Counted from the stretch's first letter, positions 21,595 to 29,648 are shown. The stretch is DNA of 64,000 nucleotides from Hyphomicrobiales bacterium (GCA_900468065.1 UBTA01000011.1:96797-160796); one strand, 5' to 3'. Program-made: numbers and translations. The notes: generated by a model from the sequence alone, not told the origin.

Positions 21595-22629
21595 TCAGGC
21601 AGCCTGTTTCTTGGCCTTGATCAGGCCACGATTGACGAGGAGCTCGGCAATCTGGATGGCGTTGAGGGCGGCACCCTTGCGCAGGTTGTCGGAAACCACC
21701 CAGATATTCAGGCCGTTCTCGACGGTCGCATCTTCGCGAATACGCGAAATATAGGTCGCGTCTTCGCCAGCGCTTTCGTAAGGCGTGATGTAGCCGCCGT
21801 TCTCATGCTTGTCGATGACGATGCAGCCCGGTGCTTCGCGCAGGATGTCGCGGGCCTGGTCGGCGGTGATCTCGTTTTCGAATTCGATGTTGATCGCTTC
21901 GGAATGACCGATGAACACCGGAACGCGCACGGCCGTGCAGGTCAGCTTGATCTTCGGATCAAGAATCTTCTTGGTTTCGGCCATCACCTTCCATTCTTCC
22001 TTCGTGTAGCCGTCTTCCATGAACACATCGATGTGCGGGATGACGTTGAAGGCGATACGCTTGGTGAACTTCTTGCTCTCCATTGGATCGGCGACGAAGA
22101 CGGCGCGGGTCTGGTTGAACAGCTCGTCCATGCCATCCTTGCCGGCACCGGAGACCGACTGGTAGGTGGAGACGACGACGCGCTTGATCTTGGCAAAGTC
22201 ATGCAGCGGCTTCAGCGCAACGACGAGTTGGGCGGTCGAGCAATTCGGATTGGCAATGATGTTGCGCTTGGTGAACTGGGTGATGGCGTCGGGGTTCACT
22301 TCCGGAACCACCAGCGGCACGTCCTGATCGTAGCGCCAAGCAGACGAGTTGTCGATGACGACGCAGCCCTGCGCGCCGATCTTCGGCGACCACTTCAGCG
22401 ATACGGCACCGCCGGCCGACATCAGGCAAATATCGGTGTCGGAAAAATCGTAGTTTTCGAGGTTCTTGACCTTCAGCGTCTTGTCGCCGAAGGACACTTC
22501 GGTGCCCTGGCTGCGGGCCGAGGCCAGCGCCACGACTTCATCAGCCGGAAAGCCGCGTTCCTCGAGGATATTCAGCATTTCGCGGCCGACATTTCCGGTC
22601 GCGCCGGCAATAGCAATCTTGAAACCCAT
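21595..22629 (-). CDS. asd: Aspartate-semialdehyde dehydrogenase
   Basis: 344-aa cytoplasmic enzyme that reduces aspartyl phosphate to aspartate semialdehyde, the branch point to lysine/diaminopimelate, threonine and methionine. The NADP loop GATGNVGREML is at residues 8-18, the catalytic cysteine is Cys130 in NPNCSTAQLV, and GHSEAINIEFE holds the substrate-binding region. The start at 22629 has GAGAG 8 bases upstream. The reading frame stays open 62 codons further, but that stretch is low-complexity and overlaps the hairpins described below. A short Thr/Lys-rich ORF precedes it, which suggests amino-acid-responsive control. Confidence 0.95.
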   Translation of the reverse strand: MGFKIAIAGATGNVGREMLNILEERGFPADEVVALASARSQGTEVSFGDKTLKVKNLENYDFSDTDICLMSAGGAVSLKWSPKIGAQGCVVIDNSSAWRYDQDVPLVVPEVNPDAITQFTKRNIIANPNCSTAQLVVALKPLHDFAKIKRVVVSTYQSVSGAGKDGMDELFNQTRAVFVADPMESKKFTKRIAFNVIPHIDVFMEDGYTKEEWKVMAETKKILDPKIKLTCTAVRVPVFIGHSEAINIEFENEITADQARDILREAPGCIVIDKHENGGYITPYESAGEDATYISRIREDATVENGLNIWVVSDNLRKGAALNAIQIAELLVNRGLIKAKKQAA

Positions 22630-22671
22630 TGTCTTTGCTCTCTTTCTGTCTCTCCGCGGGGCTTTTGGGGG

Positions 22672-22720
22672 AAACCCGCCGGCCAAAGGCGCGGGTTTCG
22701 GGTCCCCGGCCGTGCCGGGG
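22672..22720 (-). promoter_or_regulatory. Tandem hairpins between the leader ORF and asd
   Basis: On the minus strand the first hairpin is CCCCGGC-ACG-GCCGGGG (22720-22704), a perfect 7-bp stem; the second is AAACCCGC...GCGGGTTT (22698-22672) with a GC-rich interior. The second has only three T residues after it, so it is not a classical terminator. Just upstream TCTCTCC can also pair with GGAGAGA, which lies 20 bases before the asd start, giving an alternative fold. The arrangement resembles an attenuator, but this is inference. Confidence 0.5.
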
Positions 22721-22741
22721 AGAGAGCGGTGGCCAGAGACG

Positions 22742-22861
22742 TCAGACGGTTTTCGTCGTCGTTTTGGCCGTTGTTTTGGAAGATATAGAGAAAGAACGAA
22801 CCCGCCCGGCAGCAAATGCCGGGGCGATCAGCGCAGCGATGGCGTAACCAAAACGGTGCAT
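22742..22861 (-). CDS. Thr/Lys-rich leader peptide candidate upstream of asd
   Basis: 39-codon ORF with its own ribosome site (AAGGA at 22872-22868, 6 bases before ATG). Its last eleven residues are KTTAKTTTKTV, six threonines and three lysines just before the stop. Threonine and lysine are two end products of the pathway fed by asd, the next gene on the same strand. The stop is about 110 bases before the asd start, and GC-rich hairpins lie between. This is the classical layout of a transcription-attenuation leader (compare thrL of enterobacteria). The peptide itself probably has no function. It could be a chance ORF; conservation in relatives would decide. Confidence 0.5.
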   Translation of the reverse strand: MHRFGYAIAALIAPAFAAGRVRSFSISSKTTAKTTTKTV

Positions 22862-22883
22862 GGTGGGTCCTTTTCCGCTGCTG

Positions 22884-22911
22884 CTCTTACGCGGTTTTGA
22901 CGTAGAGTCAA
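22884..22911 (-). promoter_or_regulatory. Possible promoter for the asd leader
   Basis: TTGACT (22911-22906) is followed after 16 bases by TAAGAG (22889-22884) on the minus strand. This would start RNA shortly before the leader ORF. The -10 match is weak. Confidence 0.35.
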
Positions 22912-22974
22912 CAGAAAGCTGAGAATGCCCGTCAGGAAGGCGCGCCGCGCCGCTGCCGTCAAAAGGTTACTGAA

Positions 22975-22992
22975 GTGTCATGCCGATGTCAT
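22975..22992 (+). promoter_or_regulatory. PHO box upstream of alkaline phosphatase
   Basis: GTGTCAT at 22975-22981 and ATGTCAT at 22986-22992, with a 4-base spacer, give the 11-base period of PhoB-binding direct repeats (consensus CTGTCAT). It lies 56 bases before the alkaline phosphatase start, so induction under phosphate limitation is expected. Confidence 0.75.
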
Positions 22993-23047
22993 CCACGGTG
23001 ACTATTGCGAGCCGTCAGCTCGAAAGCAAACCACAAGGGGGTTTTCC

Positions 23048-24805
23048 ATGCGTATGCTTCTGTCGGCGCTCGCCGCCACGACATTCCTCGCTGGGGCCGC
23101 GCAGGCCACCACCGTTTATCCGCTCGATCGTGCAACGATCCTCGCCGGCTCGCCCTTCGATTTCAAGGTCGAGTTCAAGTCCGTCGTCAAGCCGCAAGAC
23201 GTCAAGATCACCGTCAACGGCCAGGACTACAAGACCATCCTCGGTAAGGAAGCCGAATTCGTCGCCGAAGAAAAAGGCAAGGAAGACAAGGTACTGGGAT
23301 CGGCCATGATCGCCCGCGATCTCATCCTGCCGACCGAAGGCGCATACAAGATCCAAGTGACTGCCGGTGCGGAATCGAAGTCGGTGACATGGGATGTCTA
23401 CGGTACCGCCGAAACCCCGAAGGCAAAGAACATCATCTTCATCCTCGGCGACGGCCTCTCGGTCGCCCATCGCACTGCGGCCCGCATCATGTCGAAGGGC
23501 ATGACCGAGGGCAAGGCCAACGGCCGCCTCAGCATGGATGACCTCGAACACATGGCTTTCGTCGGCACCTCGGCGACGGATGCCGTTGCGACGGATAGCG
23601 CCAACACCATGTCTGCCTACATGACCGGCCACAAGACCGCCGTCAACGCGATTGGCGTCTATGCCGACCGGACGCCCGATAGCCTCGACGATCCGAAGGT
23701 CGAGACGCTCGCAGAAGCGGTGCGCCGCCAGACGAAGAAGTCGATCGGAGTGGTTTCGACAGCCGAAATCGAAGATGCGACGCCGGCTGCCGTCGTTGCC
23801 CATACCCGCAAGCGTGGCGACAAGGAGCAGATCGTCGGCATGCTGCTCGACGTCAAGCCGGATGTCGTTCTTGGCGGCGGTTCAGCCTATTTCCTCGGCA
23901 AGGATGTGCCCGGTTCCAAGCGCAAGGACGACAAGGACTACATCAAGCTGTTCCAGGAAGCCGGCTATACGCTCGCAACCAGCAAGACGGAACTGGCGAC
24001 GGCGACCGGCACCAATACCGGCAAGATCCTTGGCCTGTTCCACACCGGCAACATGGATACGACGCTCGACCGCGAATTCCTGAAGAAGGGTACCGTCGAC
24101 AAGTTTCCGGACCAGCCGGGCCTCGTGGACATGACCAAGGCCGCGCTTGGCGAACTGTCCAAGAACCAGGAAGGCTTCTTCCTGATGGTCGAGGGCGCGA
24201 ACATCGACAAGATGTCGCATCCGCTCGACTGGGACCGTGCCGTCATCGAAACCATCGAGCTGGATAAGGTGGTCGGTGTCGCCCGCGAATTCGCCGCCGC
24301 TCATCCCGATACGATGATTGTCGTCACGGGTGACCATACCCATGGTGTTTCTATCATCGGTACGGTTGACGATGAAAAGTCCGGCACCGAAATGCGGGAA
24401 AAGGTCGGCACCTATGCGTCCGCCGGTTTCCCGAACTATACCGACGAGAATGGCGACGGATACCCGGACAAGATCGATGTCAGCCGCCGCCTGTTCCTCA
24501 GTGCAAATAACGGTCCGGATCACTACGAGACCTTCCGCCCGAAGATGGATGGCCCCTTCGTTCCGGCGATCCAGAACGAGAAGAAGGAATACATCGCCAA
24601 CGAAGCCTACAAGGACGTTCCCGGTGCGGTTTTCGTGCAGGGCAACATCCCGAAGGAAGGCGACAGTGGCGTCCATGCGGTCGATGACGTCGTCCTGCAG
24701 TCGACCGGCCCCGGCTCGGAAGGCTTCAAGGGCTACATGGAGGAAAGCGATATTTACCGCGTTCTCGCCGATGCGCTGGCGCTCGGTGCCAAGCAGACCA
24801 ACTGA
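23048..24805 (+). CDS. Alkaline phosphatase, PhoA superfamily
   Basis: 585-aa exported phosphomonoesterase. Signal peptide MRMLLSALAATTFLAGAAQA. An N-terminal beta-rich, Ig-like region of about 100 residues precedes the catalytic domain. Metal and catalytic motifs are IIFILGDGLS, DSANTMSAYMTG with nucleophile Ser184, MVEGANIDKMSHPLD, and VVTGDHTHG. A loop DENGDGYPDKID (about residues 466-477) looks like a calcium-binding repeat and is unusual for PhoA. Start chosen at 23048 behind AAGGGG. A PHO-box-like site upstream implies PhoB control and a role in scavenging organic phosphate in the periplasm. Confidence 0.93.
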   Translation: MRMLLSALAATTFLAGAAQATTVYPLDRATILAGSPFDFKVEFKSVVKPQDVKITVNGQDYKTILGKEAEFVAEEKGKEDKVLGSAMIARDLILPTEGAYKIQVTAGAESKSVTWDVYGTAETPKAKNIIFILGDGLSVAHRTAARIMSKGMTEGKANGRLSMDDLEHMAFVGTSATDAVATDSANTMSAYMTGHKTAVNAIGVYADRTPDSLDDPKVETLAEAVRRQTKKSIGVVSTAEIEDATPAAVVAHTRKRGDKEQIVGMLLDVKPDVVLGGGSAYFLGKDVPGSKRKDDKDYIKLFQEAGYTLATSKTELATATGTNTGKILGLFHTGNMDTTLDREFLKKGTVDKFPDQPGLVDMTKAALGELSKNQEGFFLMVEGANIDKMSHPLDWDRAVIETIELDKVVGVAREFAAAHPDTMIVVTGDHTHGVSIIGTVDDEKSGTEMREKVGTYASAGFPNYTDENGDGYPDKIDVSRRLFLSANNGPDHYETFRPKMDGPFVPAIQNEKKEYIANEAYKDVPGAVFVQGNIPKEGDSGVHAVDDVVLQSTGPGSEGFKGYMEESDIYRVLADALALGAKQTN

Positions 24806-24820
24806 TCTATGATCACGTCC

Positions 24821-24843
24821 GGCGGGCTTGCGAGACAGCCCGC
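24821..24843 (+). terminator. Hairpin after alkaline phosphatase
   Basis: GGCGGGCT (24821-24828) and AGCCCGCC (24836-24843) form a stable stem 15 bases after the stop. T residues only appear later (24857-24860), so it is a weak terminator candidate. Confidence 0.5.
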
Positions 24844-24875
24844 CATCGGGTGACGGTTTTAATGAGCGTATTTAG

Positions 24876-25037
24876 TGGGCAATGCCAACGCCAACCTCCG
24901 TCATTCCTGTGCTTGTCACAGGAATCCAGTCAGCCCAAGTCCTTGGGCTGAAAGAGTATTTTGACCCGACAGACGTCGGGTCGCTGGATCCCCGCCACAG
25001 GGGCGAGGATGACGGGTGGTGGGTTTGCCCAATGCCA
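24876..25037. repeat. Imperfect palindromic intergenic repeat element
   Basis: The stretch between the phosphatase and the next operon contains nested inverted repeats: ATTCCTGTG/CACAGGAAT, AGCCCAAG/CTTGGGCT and GACCCGAC/GTCGGGTC. The outer ends are also related in inverted orientation (TGGGCAA...CCGTCAT on the left, reverse complement of TTGCCCA at the right). It has no ORF. The CGTCATTCCTG / GGATGACG ends resemble the dispersed palindromic repeats (RIME/REP-like) of rhizobia. Copy number elsewhere cannot be seen from this window. It accounts for most of the 344-bp gap. Confidence 0.65.
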
Positions 25038-25149
25038 AAAATTCCCCCGCGGAGGAATTGGCAGTTCTCGCGACGCGATGACAAAAGCAACTTCGTTAGC
25101 CGGTTTTCCGTTTTCCCGGCCTGACGTCATAAGTTAAGGTGGACGCCCT

Positions 25150-25614
25150 ATGACCGGTCCCTTTGCGAGAACCACGCGCCGCGATGCGCTGCGCCTCCTG
25201 GCCAGTCTGCCTTTGCTGGCGGCTGCGCGCCCCGCCGCAGCCGCAATTCCGTCCCTGTCGTTCGATGAACTCTATAGCAAGTTCGGCGTTCTCGGGCTGG
25301 AGTTCTCCGAAAAGGTCAAGACGTTGGCCGGTCAGGAAATAACGATCCAGGGTTTCATGGCGCCGCCACTGAAGGCAGAAGCCGCCTTTTTTGTGCTGAC
25401 CGAAATTCCGATGTCGCTTTGCCCTTTCTGCTCTTCGGATGCCGACTGGCCGGACAATATCGTCGTCGTCTATCTCGGCGAAAAGCAGACATTCGTGCAG
25501 CCTTCCCAGACGATCGAGGCGCGGGGCGTTCTTGAGTTCGGGTCATGGACCGATCCCGAAACCGGTTTCGTCAGCCTCTTGCGGCTGCGCAATGCTGAAT
25601 ATGCATCGGTCTAG
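25150..25614 (+). CDS. Tat-exported CPFC protein of an ABC operon
   Basis: 154 aa. The N-terminus TTRRDALRLLASLPLLAAA is a twin-arginine signal, so the protein should be exported folded, perhaps with metal. The mature part has GFMAPPLKAEAAFFVLTE and a striking CPFCSSDADWPD segment that could bind a metal. It is the first gene of a three-gene unit with an ABC ATPase 4 bases later and an FtsX-type permease. The layout recalls the zinc-regulated PA4063-PA4066 / Zrg operons, which also pair a small periplasmic protein with a MacB-like ABC pair; that comparison is inference. No Zur box was recognised upstream. Confidence 0.65.
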   Translation: MTGPFARTTRRDALRLLASLPLLAAARPAAAAIPSLSFDELYSKFGVLGLEFSEKVKTLAGQEITIQGFMAPPLKAEAAFFVLTEIPMSLCPFCSSDADWPDNIVVVYLGEKQTFVQPSQTIEARGVLEFGSWTDPETGFVSLLRLRNAEYASV

Positions 25615-25618
25615 AACC

Positions 25619-26311
25619 ATGCTGTCGCTCGATATCAACTCTGTCTCCGTTTCCTACAGTGGCCTTCCTACACCCGTTCTCGACATTGCCTCGCTTTCCA
25701 TTGAAGCGGGTAGTCGTGTTGCGATCACCGGCGCGTCCGGGTCGGGCAAGAGCACGCTGGTGCATATCCTCACCGGGCTCGAACGCTGCGCGGCCGGTGG
25801 CTCCATCCGCTGGGGTGGCGTGGATATCGCTGAGATGTCCGAGCGCAGTCGTGATCGCTGGCGCGGTGCGCATATCGGTCTCGTCATGCAGGATTTCCAT
25901 CTCTTCCCGGGCTTGAGCGCCGTCGATAACATCCTTCTGCCCGCCCGCCTGTCGCGCGCGGTGAAGCCTGGCGATCCGGACCGGGCGCTTATGCTGCTCT
26001 ATGCGGTCGGCCTTTGCCGTGCCGACCAGACAATCGAGACCATGTCGCGCGGCGAAATGCAGCGTGTTGCGATTGCCCGGGCGCTGCTGCGAAAGCCGGG
26101 GGTGTTGATCGCGGACGAACCGACCGCGAGCCTCGATAGCGACAGCGGCGATGCGGTTGCCCGCCTGCTGATCGATCTGTCGGTCAGCAACGAAAGCACG
26201 CTCATTGTCGTGTCCCATGATCCGCGGCTGACAGGCCGGCTAGAGCGCCGCATCACGTTATCGGCTGGCCGCATCGCGTCGGATCGAGAGCACCGGGAGA
26301 AGGCGGCATGA
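25619..26311 (+). CDS. ABC transporter ATP-binding protein, LolD/MacB type
   Basis: 230-aa ATPase. Walker A GASGSGKST is at residues 38-46. The signature loop reads MSRGEMQRVAIARALL, a variant of LSGGQ. Walker B VLIADEPTASLD and the switch histidine in VVSHD are present. Sequence type is that of LolD/MacB/FtsE exporters, not of importers. The start at 25619 gives a 4-base gap after the CPFC gene; alternative in-frame ATGs at 25592 and 25601 would overlap it. The stop overlaps the permease start as ATGA, indicating translational coupling. Confidence 0.88.
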   Translation: MLSLDINSVSVSYSGLPTPVLDIASLSIEAGSRVAITGASGSGKSTLVHILTGLERCAAGGSIRWGGVDIAEMSERSRDRWRGAHIGLVMQDFHLFPGLSAVDNILLPARLSRAVKPGDPDRALMLLYAVGLCRADQTIETMSRGEMQRVAIARALLRKPGVLIADEPTASLDSDSGDAVARLLIDLSVSNESTLIVVSHDPRLTGRLERRITLSAGRIASDREHREKAA

Positions 26312-27600
26312 CCCGATTCATCTTTGCAGATCTGCGCCGTCTCTGGGCGGGCTCGCTTGTCGTCGTGCTTCTGATCGCCTTTGCCACCGCACTTGGCGTC
26401 GCCGTCACGCTGCAGGAAAGGGCGCTCAGGCTCGGCAGCGCACGTGCCGCCGACCGGTTCGATCTTGTCGTTGGCGCTCCGGGCAGCGAAACGCAATTGC
26501 TGCTCTCCTCCGTCTTTCTGCAGCCTTCTCCCCTGCCGCTGATGTCCGGGGATGTGCTGAGCAAGCTTGCGGCCGATCCGCGTGTTTCCTGGACCGCACC
26601 CGTCGGCTTCGGCGATTCCTTCTCCGGCTATCCGATCGTCGGCACGTCCACCGCGCTCGCCACCAATCTGTCCGCAATGTCGGAGGGGCGGGTGTTTTCA
26701 AAAGCGAGCGAAGCCGTCATCGGTGCCGCAGTAACGCTGCCGCTCGGCTATGCGGTAAAACCCATGCACGGCACTGCCGGTGGGGAAACACATACGGAGC
26801 TTGCCTACCGCATCACCGGCCGCTTAGCGCCGACGGGAACATCCTGGGACCGGGCTATCCTTGTGCCCATCCAGGCCGTCTGGGGCCTGCATGGAATGGA
26901 CGCCTATGGTCATGAAGCGGATGAGGCGCATGCGGAAAACACGGCCGGCGATCCGGCAGCGGGGGTGCCTCAAGACGAGGCCGCTCACCATGACGATCCC
27001 GGCCATGGCGAACACGCCGCCATCGATCCCGATGCACCGCTCGATGAACATTGGACGGCGGAAACCCCGGGACTTCCGGCGATCCTGGTCAAGCCGAAGA
27101 CCATTGCCGACGCCTACAAGTTGCGGCAGGACTATCGCGGCAATGGGACGCTCGCAGTCTTCCCCGGCGAAGTGCTGACCAATCTCTACGCGACGCTTGG
27201 GGATGCCAAGCGTGTGCTGTCGGCAGTCGCCGTCGGTGCGCAGATCCTGGTGGCCGCCGCTGTCCTCATGGTCACCGTCATGCATATCGGCCAGCGCCGC
27301 CGCCAGATCGGTGCGCTCAGGGCTTTTGGCGCGCCGCAATCGGCCGTGCTGATGATTGTCTGGCTGGAACTGTTCATTCTCATCGCACTCGGCATTCTCT
27401 TAGGTTTTGCCATCGGCTACGGTGCCGCGATGCTGCTGTCGGCGATGTTTTCGGGGGAAAGCGGCATTGTCCTTCCGGTTGGGTTCATCCGCGACGACGT
27501 AAAGAGCGTGATCGCCATCGTGCTGTTTTCCGCCGTCCTTGCGCTTGCGCCGGCGCTTCTGGCCTACCGGCAGTCACCGGCCGCCGCCCTTCGGGCCTGA
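26308..27600 (+). CDS. FtsX/MacB-type ABC permease with His-rich periplasmic loop
   Basis: 430-aa inner-membrane protein: one N-terminal membrane segment (residues about 10-28), a large periplasmic domain, and three C-terminal segments (about 305-425) in the FtsX pattern. Between residues about 195 and 250 lies an acidic, histidine-rich stretch with eight His (e.g. AAHHDDPGHGEH), typical of zinc- or nickel-handling proteins. With the Tat-exported CPFC protein it suggests metal handling or metalloprotein export rather than lipoprotein sorting. Direction and substrate are not established. There is no terminator obvious after it, only ATTCCGCTTCGGAAT-type symmetry near 27685. Confidence 0.85.
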   Translation: MTRFIFADLRRLWAGSLVVVLLIAFATALGVAVTLQERALRLGSARAADRFDLVVGAPGSETQLLLSSVFLQPSPLPLMSGDVLSKLAADPRVSWTAPVGFGDSFSGYPIVGTSTALATNLSAMSEGRVFSKASEAVIGAAVTLPLGYAVKPMHGTAGGETHTELAYRITGRLAPTGTSWDRAILVPIQAVWGLHGMDAYGHEADEAHAENTAGDPAAGVPQDEAAHHDDPGHGEHAAIDPDAPLDEHWTAETPGLPAILVKPKTIADAYKLRQDYRGNGTLAVFPGEVLTNLYATLGDAKRVLSAVAVGAQILVAAAVLMVTVMHIGQRRRQIGALRAFGAPQSAVLMIVWLELFILIALGILLGFAIGYGAAMLLSAMFSGESGIVLPVGFIRDDVKSVIAIVLFSAVLALAPALLAYRQSPAAALRA

Positions 27601-27761
27601 TCGATCGCATTCGACTAAAGTCATAATCCCAAAGCCGCTCTGCCACCCCAGGGGGTTTTCTGCCATTTTGGTCTCATGGCGCATTCCGCTTCGGAATCAG
27701 GGAGGATTCGGGGGCAACTGAGGGTGCGCACAAAGCCGTTTTTGAGTGGAGGACAAACGAA

Positions 27762-29648
27762 ATGGCAGATGTCGCAGTAGCACCCGGTGCAAAGGCTGCA
27801 CCGATGACCGGCGAGCAGAAGAAGGTGATTTTCGCCTCTTCGCTCGGCACGATCTTCGAGTGGTACGATTTCTATCTCTACGGTTCGCTGGCCGTCTATA
27901 TCGGCGCAACCTTCTTTTCCCAATATCCTGAGACCACCCGTAACATCTTCGCCCTTCTGGCGTTTGCGGCAGGCTTTCTCGTGCGTCCGTTCGGCGCATT
28001 GGTGTTTGGCCGTCTCGGCGATCTCGTCGGCCGCAAATATACCTTCCTCGTCACCATCGTCATCATGGGCCTGTCGACGTTCCTCGTCGGTATCCTGCCC
28101 GGTGCCGCCTCGATCGGCATCGCCGCTCCGATCCTTCTGATCGTGCTGCGCATGCTGCAGGGCCTGGCGCTCGGCGGCGAATATGGCGGTGCTGCAACCT
28201 ACGTGGCCGAACACGCGCCACAGGGCCGGCGCGGTTACTTCACCTCATGGATCCAGACGACGGCAACGCTCGGTCTGTTCCTGTCGCTGGTGGTCATCGT
28301 TGCCGTGCAGATGATCCTCGGCAAGGAAGCCTTCGCTGCCTGGGGCTGGCGCGTGCCGTTCCTGCTCTCGTTCATCCTGCTTGGCGTTTCGGTCTGGATC
28401 CGCCTGAAGATGAATGAATCGCCTGCCTTCAAGAAGATGAAGGAAGAAGGCAAGGGCTCCAAGGCACCGCTGACGGAAGCTTTCGGTCAGTGGAGAAACG
28501 CCAAGATCGCGCTTCTGGCCTTGTTCGGCGCCGTCGTGGGCCAGGCCGTCGTCTGGTATACCGGCCAATTCTACGCGCTGTTCTTCCTGCAGAATATCCT
28601 GAAGGTGGACGGCCAGGCCGCAAACATCATGGTCGCCATATCGCTGTTGATCGGCACCGGCTTTTTCGTGCTCTTCGGGGCGCTGTCGGACAAGATCGGC
28701 CGCAAGCCGATCATCATGGCCGGTTTGGTGCTTGCCATGCTTACCTACTTCCCGCTGTTCAAGGCCTTGACCTGGGCCGGCAACCCGGCGCTCGCTGAAG
28801 CACAGGCAACCATCCGCGCAACCGTCACGGCCGCTCCGGACGATTGCAAATTCCAGTTCAACCCGACCGGCACGGCAAAGTTCACGACCTCCTGCGATAT
28901 CGCAACGTCGTTCCTGACCCGCAACTCGGTTCCGTATGATGTCGTTGCCGGCCCGGCCGGCTCGGCAGCAACGGTCAAGATCGGCGAAGAAACGGTCACT
29001 GGCTACGACGCGATTGCTGCTGGCGACAAGGCCAAGGCATCGGGTGCAGCCTTCGAAAAGCAGATCAACATTGCCCTCCATGACGCCGGCTATCCGCTCG
29101 TTCGTGGCGCTGCAAAGGTTCCGGAAAGCAAGCTTGACGGCTTCGTTGCCGCCAATCCCGAATTGACGCTCGATGCCGCAGCCGTTCGCGGGGGCGACAA
29201 GGCAACCATGACCGGCGAACAGCTGGTTGCGGCCAAGCTGCTGACGGCGGAAGAAGCCGCAGGCGTTACCGAAATGCCGGTTTACGCCATCGACAAGGGC
29301 GGTTCCTTCACCATGGTCGCGGATCCGGCCAGGGTCAGCTGGCTTGGTGTCATCGCGGTGCTCACCGTGCTCGTCATCTATGTGACTATGGTCTATGGCC
29401 CGATTGCAGCGCTGCTGGTCGAACTCTTCCCGACCCGCATCCGCTACACCGGCATGTCCCTGCCCTACCATATCGGTAACGGCTGGTTCGGTGGTCTGCT
29501 TCCGGCAACAGCCTTCGCGATGAGTGCCGCCCAGGGCGATATCTACTACGGTCTCTGGTACCCGATCGTGTTCGCCGGCATCACGCTGGTGATCGGCATG
29601 CTCTTCCTGCCAGAGACCAAGGATCGCGATATTCACACCATGGATTGA
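27762..29648 (+). CDS. MHS-type MFS transporter with large periplasmic insertion
   Basis: 628 aa, longer than the usual 430-550 of the metabolite:H+ symporter family. The N-terminal part has the family marks TIFEWYDFYLYG, FGRLGDLVGRKYTF and LRMLQGLALGGEYGGAATYV. After membrane segment 9 (ends near residue 334) about 190 mostly polar residues are inserted before segment 10 (from about 524). By topology this loop is periplasmic and has two cysteines (362 and 378) that could form a disulfide. The end has ELFPTRIRYTGMS as usual. Substrate probably a carboxylate or amino-acid derivative. Ribosome site GGAGGA at 27749. Confidence 0.88.
   Translation: MADVAVAPGAKAAPMTGEQKKVIFASSLGTIFEWYDFYLYGSLAVYIGATFFSQYPETTRNIFALLAFAAGFLVRPFGALVFGRLGDLVGRKYTFLVTIVIMGLSTFLVGILPGAASIGIAAPILLIVLRMLQGLALGGEYGGAATYVAEHAPQGRRGYFTSWIQTTATLGLFLSLVVIVAVQMILGKEAFAAWGWRVPFLLSFILLGVSVWIRLKMNESPAFKKMKEEGKGSKAPLTEAFGQWRNAKIALLALFGAVVGQAVVWYTGQFYALFFLQNILKVDGQAANIMVAISLLIGTGFFVLFGALSDKIGRKPIIMAGLVLAMLTYFPLFKALTWAGNPALAEAQATIRATVTAAPDDCKFQFNPTGTAKFTTSCDIATSFLTRNSVPYDVVAGPAGSAATVKIGEETVTGYDAIAAGDKAKASGAAFEKQINIALHDAGYPLVRGAAKVPESKLDGFVAANPELTLDAAAVRGGDKATMTGEQLVAAKLLTAEEAAGVTEMPVYAIDKGGSFTMVADPARVSWLGVIAVLTVLVIYVTMVYGPIAALLVELFPTRIRYTGMSLPYHIGNGWFGGLLPATAFAMSAAQGDIYYGLWYPIVFAGITLVIGMLFLPETKDRDIHTMD

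Noticed and set aside
22630..22815. N-terminal extension of Asd to 406 residues
   Set aside because: The extension is low-complexity, overlaps hairpins, and Asd proteins begin at GFKIAIAGATG; a ribosome site precedes the shorter start.
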